Assembly: GCA_019671005.1 (NCBI GenBank)
Contig: CM033719.1
Coordinates: 26,710,750 to 26,774,749, forward strand
Length of the DNA: 64,000 nt
Source: Hibiscus mutabilis
Taxonomy: Eukaryota > Streptophyta > Magnoliopsida > Malvales > Malvaceae
Direction: 5' to 3'
In this document: positions 35,880 to 46,400 of the stretch, in pieces
Layout of the letters: the number at the start of each line of letters is the position of its first letter
Position numbering within the stretch: position 1 is the stretch's first letter
Translations under genes and position numbers: made by a program
Notes under the pieces: model-generated
What the model was told of the DNA's origin: nothing
Seen by the model: the letters and a program-made list of their open reading frames with translations, nothing else
Database searches by the model: none

Positions 35880-38591
35880 TGTAATCACTAATTTTATTCG
35901 GGTTATTAACCCATGTTTTGTTAATTATTATAATGGACTTTTATTTATATCTATATTATAATTATTATCTATTATATATATTATATGTTATGATATCTTA
36001 TATGTTATATTAATACCCTATTATCTATTATTATTCATTTTCAGTTTTTTGTTACTATTATTATTCATCATTATTATATACTATATCGTATTATTATTAT
36101 CTTATTATTAGTATTATTTATTATTATTACAAAAATTAAAACCCAGAAAGATATATATGTGTATTATATAATTAAATAAGTGCAGACTATATTAAAAATG
36201 CATCAGTCCATTAATATCTAGTCCATTTACAATATATTAAAACCAAAAAATATAATACATATATTTGGCTCGTTTGGCCCATAAATAACAAACCCTAAGA
36301 TCTAGTGCGTCGAATCAAGGGAGATCGTGCGGTCCAGATTGCCTACTGAAGGAAACCCTAATATGCCCCTTTTTCCGCCTCAGCGTCACATTGTCATGGC
36401 CATTGGATCGCAGGCATATCGAACGGCTAGGATCAAGCAAGAGTCTATTGAGCTCCCCATGTGCCTCATGCTCGGCTTTTAAAATATTCCACCCACGCGT
36501 GCAGCACACGCCATAACGTTTCAGATCTTCACGCGCGCCTTCTGGTGATCCATTTGCTTTGCTAGAGCCTTTCTCTGGTCCCCCTACTCGGTCTCGATCG
36601 GCCACTTCGCACCAAGGGAACAAAAAGGAAGTTGTCAGAGGCACACATACCAGCCCAAAAATTATAGAGCCAACAATATCAAAAAATCACATGAATTTGG
36701 CTAATTTTACATAGATCAACCAATAGCAATATAGGATTTCATTTTCTTTTTAAAGTTGTTCTAAATCCTAAAGGAATATATAAAAACAGAACAAAAGGTT
36801 GTAAAAGGGGATTTAAAAAAAAAGAGCAATATAAACAGAAAGCAAATTTTGAGATATATTATCTTTTTTAGTGCATGCATGCTAAGACGGTAAAATGGGT
36901 ACCTTAGTTCTCGACGGCCGCCTTGAGGTTCTCCAGTTATAGACAGATCCCTTCAGATGATAATACCATGGCCTTCGAGCCTTTAGTGGTGAATCGGAAG
37001 GCTTGAAGAGGGTTTTGGCTTTTAAAATAAAGGGTTTTTGTTTCTGTTTTCTTAAAAATAAGGGTTTCAGCCTTGTTTTTTTCAAAAACAGGAGGTCATG
37101 TTTAAGAGGTGTTCACGGCTTGAGTGGTGGTTTATCTAGGTCTCCAATGCCAACTAGCGGCGCCTGGTACGGTAAAAGACGATGGTCGACCACCAAATTC
37201 TACCTTTTGTTGTGATTTCTAGGTTCGCTATGAACCCTAACAGAGAAAATGAGGGTTTTTAGGGAGAAAAGGGTTCAAAAATAATAAAGGGATCAGTTTT
37301 TGGCTGAAAGTTATGTTTTATACATGTTTTAAAACATTAAAATGGTTTAATTCCATATTAAATCTCTTTGTGTCTCTTTAATGATGACCGGCCTTCCGCA
37401 TTCTAAAACTCTTTCCCTGGTCTTTGTTATTTTCCAATGTTTTGCAATTTTATCCTCAAATCGGGTTTAATCGATCTCCGAATGGTTTAATTCTTTTCTT
37501 GATCTTTCAGTTGCTTTTTTGTTTCGATTGGGTCTCTAAATCTTGTGGGTTATTTGCCGGTTTGGTCCCTTTGCATGTGCATTTTTATTTTCCAGTACTT
37601 GTATTTGTTGTTTGTTTATTTGTTAAATCTTGCACTTTATTTTCTTTTAATTTTCTCCTCTGCTATTGTTGATTTTCGAATGCTGGTTGTTTTGTTTTTA
37701 TTAGATATAATATAGTATATAGTCTAATATATATTATATGTATCGTGTTTAATATCATATTATATACATTTCTTTTGGCTTTCAATAGTATGCATATGTA
37801 ATATAGTTTAATATATGAACATATATTAATAGTTCTCATTATTATAATATACATATAGTTCCTTTTAAAACCAAATTATGAATTTTATATGTATATATAT
37901 ACCTTTACGCATATATATTATATAGTATCGTATTATATAGATTTTTATATATATAAATATATAATATATAGTTTCATACTACGAATTATTATGTATATAG
38001 CCCTTTTCTTATACCTTATTCCTTGTATACTTTTGTTTGTAATGTGTGTTTTTATATCTTATTTATTTTATGTTATCATCCTTTAATTTGTATTTGCCTC
38101 TTTTCGTATATGTCATGTCATGTATTATATTGCATTCAGGATATAAACTATCAATGCGGTGTCCTTTTATTCGAGGATAAGCTTGGCTAGTATCCGACGT
38201 AGTGGTGGTGGTTTTCGCTTATTCTCGAATAACGGGCTCTTAAAATTTACTTGCACGTATAACCAAATTTCAATTTAATCATCACTTTAATTCGGAAAAT
38301 TTAATATTAACAAAGCAGTAATTATTATTTTTTCTTTTGGTACCAATTTTTAGGCAATGTGGGGTGCCAAAACCTTCATCATCCATAACCAACTCTCGAA
38401 CTCATTTTTAATCGAATCTCTATTTTTTATGGTGTTCGGTCTACCTAAGTGGTCGGTGGCGACTCCAAGTTTTATTATTTTCAAAATTACAAATTTTTAA
38501 AGGACCTCCCCATTTTCCAAACATTTTCCAAAATAATAGTAAACTTTTTCCTTTTCGGATTTGAGAAAATAAAAGAAGGGAGGTCGCTACA
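35880..38591 (+). repeat. 3' LTR of element H (2712 bp)
   Basis: TGTAATCACTAATT to GGAGGTCGCTACA. A purine-rich tract (AAGCAAAGAGAAGCAG, about 35863-35878) precedes it. The last part (38150-38591) is related to the ends of M's and P's LTRs (TGCGGTGTCCTTTTATTCGA, ACTCTCGAACTC). An AT-rich stretch (35930-36260) is followed by a telo-box AAACCCTAA (about 36290) and a CpG-rich block (36300-36620) as in the other two LTRs. It also has a TGGCGACTCCA site at 38457-38467. Confidence 0.85.
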
Positions 38592-39326
38592 TTGGGGAAG
38601 GCATGGCTGGATTGGCTCAGCCTTGGCTCAGGCCTGCACCGGTGTAGCGCTGTCATGCAGCTTTAATCAAGCTGGAAAGAACGCCATTTGCACATGGAGA
38701 TTTCCTGTAACTCATGCATGCAGACCAGCTTTCACATGAAAGCTGGTCAGGTTATTTTTTTTCTTAAATGTTTTTTTCTTAAGTCTTGTATATATGTAGG
38801 TTATTGAGGAGAATGGGAGTGTATAGGATTTGAGAGAAAAATTGAGAGTTTGAGTTGAAAATTTGAGTGATATTTTTAAGATATATTCGAAGAGTTGAAT
38901 ATTGTTGAAGTATATTTATTTGTAGATCTTCTCGGTTTCTCAGAAGTTAGTAAGTATATTTATTTGTAGATTTTTTTGTATGATTGAAGATATATTCAAA
39001 TGATAATTACTTTTTATTGTTGAAGGATTTAGAGCATATTTACATGATTTCTTGTCTAATCCGGTAAGTTTTTGTATTTTTTAAATTTTAATTAGTTTAT
39101 TATTTTTTAATAGTTAATGTTATTGATACATATATGTAGTTTTTGTATCTACAAATTTAATAAGAAAATTTTAATCTATGCTTATGACTTTTTTTAATAT
39201 GTAGATAGAATGAGTTCATCAACATATTGTGACACTGAAAACATAGTTGGTCGTTGGGGCGAATCCCTTGACGATTTCAATGAGGATAAAGAAAATATTG
39301 TGCCTATGACGGAAGATTGAGAGCGG
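38592..39326 (+). other. Unassigned DNA between H and a LINE fragment
   Basis: No recognisable gene. Notable are a near-perfect 26-bp palindrome at 38723-38748 (GACCAGCTTTCA, CA, TGAAAGCTGGTC), AT-rich DNA with repeated TATATTCGAAGA or TATTTATTTGTAGATC motifs (38870-38990), and a short ATG frame at 39209-39319 that reads MSSSTYCDTENIVGRWGESL and ends TGA after 36 codons. The last could be an exon remnant but I cannot name it. Confidence 0.5.
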
Positions 39327-39960
39327 GCTGTCGACTACATACCTTTTTTGGATCAGTAGCCATGGCAGAAGCCTCCGCAGCTTTACATGGCATCCATTTC
39401 GCAAGGGGCCTAGGATTTACTCAGGTAATCCTGGAGAGCGATTCTAAAATTGTCATCAACAAGCTTATCAGTTCTGGGGAAGATTACTCAGAAATTCGTC
39501 CGATTATATGGGATATTTTGATTTTTCCAAATGTTTCTCTGCATGTCGCTTCTCCTTCATCAACCGGGATGGAAATGAAGCCGCCCATCTCACCGCATTT
39601 GAATGAAGGACCTTAGACATGGATCGCTTCTAGATCGAGGGTGCGCCTGCTCCGATTGAGGGTGCAGCAGCTAAAGACCGTTGCCATTTTGAGCCGTCAT
39701 GATTGGCTTTTTCAGTGTTAATTTTGTTGGGCATTTTGAATTCAGCCTGCTAGAGGTACCCACCCCAACTCGCATCCATGCTCGAGATCCTGCCTCTTCT
39801 CGGCCATGGATCTTTAAGCTGTTTGGTTTTTTTCTTTGTGTTTTGTTTCTGAGTTTTTTTTCAATTTCCTTATGCATTATCATGTGTGTGGTCTTTGTGG
39901 ATATTTTATTAATGGTTTCCAAGTTCAATAATACCAAACGGCTTTTTGTCAAAAAAAATT
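39327..39960 (+). mobile_element. LINE fragment, 3' end with RNase H-like domain
   Basis: The frame at about 39317-39510 reads CRLHTFFGSVAMAEASAALH, GIHFARGLGFTQVILESDSK, IVINKLISSGEDYSEIRPII, the RVT_3/RNase H-like domain found at the C-terminus of plant L1-type LINE ORF2. The frame shifts at about 39535 and continues with a DGNEAAHLTAFE-like stretch. A 3' tail follows, ending in CTTTTTGTC and a short A-run at 39952-39958. 5' truncation is normal for LINEs. I could not establish a target duplication. Confidence 0.65.
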
Positions 39961-39995
39961 AAACATTATGTGTGAATACTTATATATATATATAT

Positions 39996-40366
39996 GATTA
40001 TTATTTTATACACAGGCGGTGAAAACTTTTTGTTTCCACAAGTGCCTTAATTTTAGGGTTTAAGGTTTAGGGTTTAGGGGTTTTAGTGAAGATGTTTAGA
40101 ATTTAGGGTTTATGGTTAGAATTTATAGTTTAGGGTTAGAATTTAGGGTTATGGTTTAGGTTTTAGGGTAATATGGATAGGGATTTAGGTTTTAACCTAT
40201 AAATCTTAAATTTCAACTCTAAACCCAAAATCCTATCAACAGCCCCTAAATTCGAAACTACTACACTTAAACCCCTAAACTTTAAACCATAAACAAAGTC
40301 CCTAACCCCTAAAACTAAGGCACTTGTGTAAATAAAGTTTTCACAAGCGGTTGTGTATAGAATAAT
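39996..40366. mobile_element. Foldback MITE with telomere-like repeats
   Basis: Long inverted ends: the left reads TTTTATACACAGGCGGTGAA and on to CACAAGTGCCTTAATTTTAG, the right, reverse-complemented, TTCTATACACAACCGCTTGT and on to CACAAGTGCCTTAGTTTTAG. The whole element folds back on itself. The arms are made largely of TTTAGGGTTT/AAACCCTAAA repeats (40053-40175 and 40203-40310), close to the plant telomere repeat TTTAGGG. It sits in a TA-rich site, so the insertion duplication is ambiguous. Confidence 0.65.
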
Positions 40367-40517
40367 ATATATATATATATTCTTATATCTCATCCTATTC
40401 TATTTAATATGTTACATTCATATATTGATAATTAATATATAAATGCATCTCCATATCTCTATACATGAAATAACCAACTACGGTTAATATTTTAAAGGAA
40501 GAAAGTTGAAATATAAC

Positions 40518-41126
40518 GGTCAGTTTGACATTGTTTTTAAAAAGTGTTTTTAAAAGTATTGTCAAAAAGTAATTTTGAAATGTTACTTTTAAAATTTTAG
40601 TGTTTGGCATTACTGTCAAAAAAATATTTTTAAAAAGATAAAATATTCATTTTAGACATAATATTGTAAAATAAAAATAAATTAACTTAAATTATGTAAA
40701 ATAAATTAACTTAAATTATAATAAAAATATAACATTCATTACATATTTCTAAATAATTAATATAAATCGTTGGATTAAATAAAAAAATTAGTTTCTAAAC
40801 TATGCATTTTTTATATTAGTGAAATATATCTAAATATTAATAATTATTATATTTAATATTATTATAATATTAAAGTGTTTTTATTAGTTGTTATTATTTT
40901 TTAAAATATTAAATTCTTAACCATCAATTTGAGTTAAATAATCAAGAGTAAAAAATAATTTCATCTTTAAAAGTGATTTTCAACCCCAAAAATTAGAAAT
41001 TTTAGCTTGAGGTTGGATGTAAAAAATACTTTTCCAACCATGATTTCACACTCAATTTGTAGGTGTCGGACATTGCTTATTGGTAAAAAAAAAAAAAAAC
41101 CACTTTTTTAAGCAATGCCAAAGGGC
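40518..41126. mobile_element. Probable inverted-repeat element, AT-rich
   Basis: Starts GGTCAGTTTGACATTG and ends, reverse-complemented, GGCCCTTTGGCATTGC, followed on both sides by A/T runs and AAAAAGTG. About 610 bp, without coding capacity. No clear target duplication, so the exact limits and superfamily are uncertain. Confidence 0.4.
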
Positions 41127-41292
41127 CTTACGTTCAATTGAGTGATAACTTTTTGTACAAATAGGTAAACAAATAGTCGTTTTTGGACATTTGATCTTAG
41201 CTCTATCCATGGGAGTAGTAGCATTGTTTCATTATGCCAACTCAAAACAATGATTTCTTGCTAACCCAAGGAGTGGTCCCAGTTATAAAGTG

Positions 41293-41603
41293 CAGTGGCG
41301 AAACTTTGAGTAAAAGTTTAAGGGGATCAACTTAAATTTTTTAAAAATTTTAGAGGTTAAACGAAAATTTTAAAAATTTTGAGGGTTTAACTAAAATTTT
41401 TAATAATTTCAAGAGATTTAACAAAAAATTAAAATTTTGAGAGGGAATTTAATTAAAAATATTTAAAATTTTGAAGCTTAATATTAATTTTTAAAAATTT
41501 TGAGAGAGTCAAATTAAAATTTTCAAAAAAATTAGGGATAAAAGTCGAATTTCTCAAATTTTGGGGGCATAGCCCCACGAGTCCCTTAAAGGATCCGCCC
41601 CTG
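41293..41603. mobile_element. hAT-type MITE, 311 bp, perfect 8-bp target duplication
   Basis: Flanked by ATAAAGTG at 41285-41292 and 41604-41611. Left end CAGTGGCGAAACTT, right end reverse-complemented CAGGGGCGGATCC. The interior is a series of AAAATTTT and GAGGGTTTAA-type short repeats. The 8-bp duplication is the hAT hallmark. Confidence 0.8.
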
Positions 41604-41611
41604 ATAAAGTG

Positions 41612-42580
41612 TGATGTATTTCACCTAGGTGATATGAGTTTAAGCAATTTAGTCTGCAGACGAGCGCGAATTTATTTAGATTTCAAACCAAACATAAATA
41701 TTACCTTGTATCATAATAAAATTATGAAAAAAAAATGATGATTTCTTGCTGAAATAGTCCAGAAAAATCAAAACAATTCAAACCCAAAAGACAACTATGT
41801 AATTAAAAATAAGATGAATAAAAACAACTTAAACTCAAAATAATTTAAACTTTAAATTGACCCAAATTAAAATTATTATATGACTTAAATCGATCTAAAC
41901 CTAACTCAATCTGCTCGGTAATAAAGTGACAGATGCAAGTAGATCTTAAAATGGGCTTAGATTCATCCTAAATTTTTTAAATCACACATTAGACTTTAAT
42001 TTTCTCAATTTTATGAGTAAATATTTTTAAAAAAATTTAATTTATAAATTATACCCTTCTTAAAATTTAAAAAATTTATATTTACACACCTTTAAAAATA
42101 TTTATAAATCTGTCACTATTACTTACGTACATATAATAAATTTGGTGTAACTCTAAACCAGAAACCTCTAGTAGTAGTAGTATGGTGTTCCATGCACCCT
42201 TATTTAAATTCTCACAACCACGTGTCAACGTCTCACCAAGATTCAGAATCTACGCACATTGGCTCCCACTTTCCACGCGCTCTCCGCCTCTTTTCTCTTC
42301 TTCGCTCCGATCCAAACTTTCGATCTCTATATATATATTTCATATTTTTTATAAAAAAAAAGTAATTAAAAGGCGGAAAAAACTTTAATATAAGTGTTAG
42401 GGTTTAGTCTAAGGGATTTAGAATTTAAAGTTAATATTTAAATTTAAAATTTAGAGTGTAGAGTTTAATTTTTTAGAGTTAAAATTAAAAACATAAAATT
42501 TAAATTTTTATAATATAAATACACAAGTATAAAACTAATTATCAAAGTTTAATTTCCTTTAAAAAAAATTGATTTCGCTT
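41612..42580. other. Intergenic DNA upstream of the DGK gene
   Basis: AT-rich, no gene seen. An ACGTGTC / ACACGTGG-like site is present at about 42219-42225 (CCACGTGTC), an ABRE/G-box-like core, and a TATATATATA stretch at 42327-42337 after a CTC-rich segment (42245-42320). TTTAGGGTTTAG-like repeats follow at 42400-42480. Some of this may be the gene's promoter. Confidence 0.4.
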
Positions 42581-43424
42581 TATGTATGATGATCGAATCT
42601 TTGAAAGCTCGAAATTTGGTGCTTTTTGCTCTTCGGTTCTCGATTTTTCCACACGGATCATTCCTTGGCTCTAGGGTTTTCGCTCTATGATTTCATCGAT
42701 CCTCTATTTCCTTTGTATTCGCCGCTTATTGTAAGTCTCAATCTTCGTTCTTTTTTTGAATAATTTGTCTCTTATCGTTCATGTTTGTTTGGTAAAGTCA
42801 TTGATTATCTGATTAATTGTTCGTTTGCTTAGGGAAAAATTTTGAAGCTTACTTCACTGCGAAGTTTTCTTTGTTTTACCCGTGATCCTAAAAATATTTA
42901 AGAGTTTTAATTTTAGTTGTTCTCGGTAGCCGAACAGTGCATTGCTTACATCACGAGATCAATCTAATTGATTCCACCCCCCTGCTTTTATATTGTCGAA
43001 TTCAAATTGATGTCGGTTTTGATTTTATACATTTGAAATCACTTGTTCTAGGAATTTATTATCACTTGTTTTGCAGGTCTTGTTTGTTTGTTTTCCTTCT
43101 TGGTTCTGACCAAGGCACTGGAGTTTCTGTATTACTGGATATTAGTGATTTGGGTTACCAGTTTTTCTTTATATAGGTTTTTTATTCTTTGAGGAAGAAA
43201 GCAGGGGCCCTGGAGGATTGCTGTGAGACTACTAGTGAACCTAATGAAATGGTGTGACAAGTATGGATATGGATAATGATACGAATCTAGATTTTTATAG
43301 ATAATATATAGAAAGCTTTTCATTTTCTTAGGGTAAGGAGTTATTGGTATTGATATTTATATTTGGTGATTAGGGGGTGTGGCGTTTGTTAGTTACGTTA
43401 GAATGATATAATATAAGTTTGAAG
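42581..43424 (+). promoter_or_regulatory. 5' UTR of the DGK gene with a leader intron
   Basis: A pyrimidine-rich, CpG-containing stretch with TCTAGGGTTTTCGCTC (about 42600-42730) looks like the first untranslated exon. A good donor, TATT|GTAAGTCTC, is at 42731 and an acceptor, TTTTGCAG|GTC, at 43076, giving a 346-bp leader intron that is T-rich throughout. The second 5'-UTR part is 43077-43424 and contains an in-frame TGA at 43404-43406 ahead of the start codon. The transcription start was not determined. Confidence 0.55.
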
Positions 43425-46400
43425 ATGGATGAGGAACGCATGTTGCATCCCAGTTGGATGGACAAAACTCCAGCTGAAATGGCGGCCGATTCACGGTTCT
43501 TCATTTTCTCTTGTGTTATTGCTGGCCTTGTTGGTATTTTAACAATAGTTTATACAGCTTTCCAGTGGAGAAGAAATATCAACTTAAGTTGGATGAAAGC
43601 TGTAGCCAGGTCAAAGAAAAACCCCAAGGCCAAGCATAAGGTTCATGTAGCTCCTCATACTTGGGAGTTGGAATCTGTATCCCGTGCGAAGAATTTAAAT
43701 TGCTGTGCTTGCTTAAAGCCAATGTCACCTTCTCAAACCCTAGGGCCTATGATGTCTTCAGATAGTTTCATTCACCGTTGTAGCATCTGTGGTACAGTGG
43801 CTCACTTGAGCTGCTCTTCGAGTGCACACAAGGATTGCAAGTGTGTATCTATGATTGGTTTTGATCATGTGATGCATCAGTGGGCAGTTCGATGGGCAGA
43901 TCTTACTGATCAGCCTGATGAAGCTTCCTTCTGTAGCTATTGTGAAGAGCCATGTAGTGGGTCTTTTCTTGGTGGATCTCCAATATGGTTTTGCTTGTGG
44001 TGCCAACGACTCCTACATGTGGACTGTCACAGTAGTATGTCTAATGAAACGGGTGATATTTGTGATTTAGGTCCATTTAGAAGGCTGATTCTCTCACCTC
44101 TTCACGTTAAGGAGTTGAGCCCTAATTCTGGATTTCTTAGCTCTCTCACACATGGTGCAAATGAGCTTGCTTTTTCAGTACGAGCAACCATTAGGAGTCA
44201 GAGCAAGAAGCATCGGCATAATAGTGAAACATCTTTTGATACAGGTAGTAACGGTAGCGACATGCCCACAGAGAGTACTGCCGATACCCCAGAAAATATA
44301 AATGGTTCTCATGCAATTGAAGAGAACTGCAATGGTGGCATGAACCCGGGAACCCCAGGACAGAATGGCGGCATGAACCCGGGAACCCCATGCCAGAATG
44401 GTGGCATTGATAAGAACATTGAGAAAAAGCCTAGTTTCAAAAGAAGTAGATCAATTAACCAGAAAGACGAGTCTCACGCATTAAGGATGAAGCAAAAGTA
44501 TGATCTGGTTGATCTGCCACCAGATGCAAAACCATTACTAGTCTTCGTCAACAAGAAGAGTGGTGCACAGCGTGGAGATTCCCTTAAGCAGCGCTTGAAC
44601 CTTCTTTTGAATCCTGTTCAGGTTTGATCGCTTAGCTATGAAGTTTTGTTTTTTTTATTTCATTTATTTATTGGTCGTGGTGGTTGGTAGCTGTGTAGGA
44701 GTAACTCTGGACTAAAAGGGAAAATGAGAACTTCCACTTTCCTAAAAAAATTTTGGGCCCAAAGCTGATGAGATTAATTTATACCTCCATGATCTTTGAG
44801 AAGTAATTAGCATCCTACAGATGATAGAAAGTGACATGCAAGCTAACTTGATAGCATATAACATTTTATTAATATATTAACGAAAATAATTAGAATCAGA
44901 GCCATCTATATGTTTCTGGTTATTCGCCTGTGAAAAATATGCACTTGGATGTAGAAGAGTAGCCAAAATAGCATCCCAAGGTGGTGGCAATTTTTAATTT
45001 TTTTGCCATATCAGGCTAGAGTATATATCATCCAAGAAAATTGAGAAAGCAAAAAACTGTAACTGAACACAGCTACCACTTGGCCAAGAGTGACTCCCCC
45101 CAAATTCTTGTAAAAGATAAAGGTCATACTTTTGAGTGTCTTAATAAAGTAATAACCTTATACGGTTATACTGTATTACTCCACTTGGATTGGCATTTTT
45201 ATGTTTTAGCTGACTCTGATTTTAGCTTTGGTTCTTGACTTTTATTGTAGTGAATATGTTTTCAGTTTGGTGTTTGTGAGGGCTTCTCATTAAAATTGGT
45301 CACTGGTCGGGTTTACATTTTGCTGTTTTTGAGGTTTTTCTGATCAAAATTTGTCTCAGGTTTTTGAATTAAGTTCAACACAGGGACCAGAGATGGGTCT
45401 TTATTTATTCAGAAAGGTGCCTCACCTGAGAATACTTGTATGTGGGGGAGATGGTACTGTTGGATGGGTTCTTAATGCTGTAGACAAGCAGAATTTTGTT
45501 TCTCCGCCTCCGGTTGCTATTCTCCCTGCTGGAACTGGAAATGATCTAGCCAGGGTTCTATCATGGGGAGGTGGCTTGGGCTCAGTGGAGAGACAAGGAG
45601 GCCTTTTCACAGTGTTGCAACAAATAGAGCATGCTGCAGTGACCATCCTTGACCGCTGGAAAGTAGCAATTCTGAACCAACAGGGGAAACAACTTCAACC
45701 TCCAAAGTTTATGAGCAACTATCTTGGTATGGAGACTAGTTCTTCTATAATCTGGTTAAGTTGAAAGTGTAGGTTGTGAACTTGAAATTTGGATCCCCAA
45801 AGAGGGAAAGAAATAGCTAGATGAAGAGAATCATGACAGCTGTTTCTTTTATTTACTTTGGGTTTCTACTTGGCTGCAAGTTAAACTCTCTTATATTGAT
45901 ATCTGTCCATGATACCCTGAAATGCCCAAAATCTAGGATCAAACATGATGCTTGGCACTTAAGCTGGTTGATGAGTAGTTTTTAGTTTGTCCAATTATCT
46001 TGGTTAGATCAGTGCAGTGGTATTTCAAATGTCTTATTTACTTTTATAACTTGGAAGTGTTCACCTTGATTATGATTCTCTCACAGGGATTGGTTGTGAT
46101 GCAAAGGTTGCTTTGGATATTCACAACTTAAGAGAGGAGAATCCGGAGAAGTTCTATAATCAGGTAGTTATGATATTTTTTTCATTATGCATTTTGAAAT
46201 GCCATGCAAAATGAAAACTGGCAGTTGATTGAATAATTATATAGTTTCTTCAACCTAATGGATTTTTAATTTCAGGCTTCCTTGTTATGATAATTTTGGA
46301 CTTTCTGGTCTTCACTGTCTGCGTATTTTTGAACTCATGGGTTTAGGAGAACGTATACAAATAAAATCATGGCAATTGAACTTATACCTCCTACTCCACT

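Larger units (their letters stand above)
1..38591 (+). mobile_element. Element H: Tat/Ogre-like Ty3/gypsy retrotransposon, 5' end outside window, split twice by younger elements
   Basis: Order on the + strand is gag, aspartic protease, RT, RNase H with a second (archaeal-type) RNase H, integrase, a long repeat-rich 3' noncoding part and a 3' LTR. The dual RNase H and the long 3' noncoding part point to the Tat/Ogre group. H's own sequence is 1-3855, 17974-19585 and 32780-38591; the rest is nested insertions M/P and X/Y. The reading frame resumes exactly across each insertion: the RT motif that breaks off at 3855 continues at 17974. Every coding segment has in-frame stops or shifts, so H is inactive. 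Its 5' LTR and primer site are not in the window, so its target duplication and age cannot be read here. Confidence 0.85.

Noticed and set aside
43419..43424. Extension of the DGK frame to a TTG at 43419
   Set aside because: Plant translation starts at ATG; ATG 43425 follows two codons later and an in-frame stop lies at 43404.
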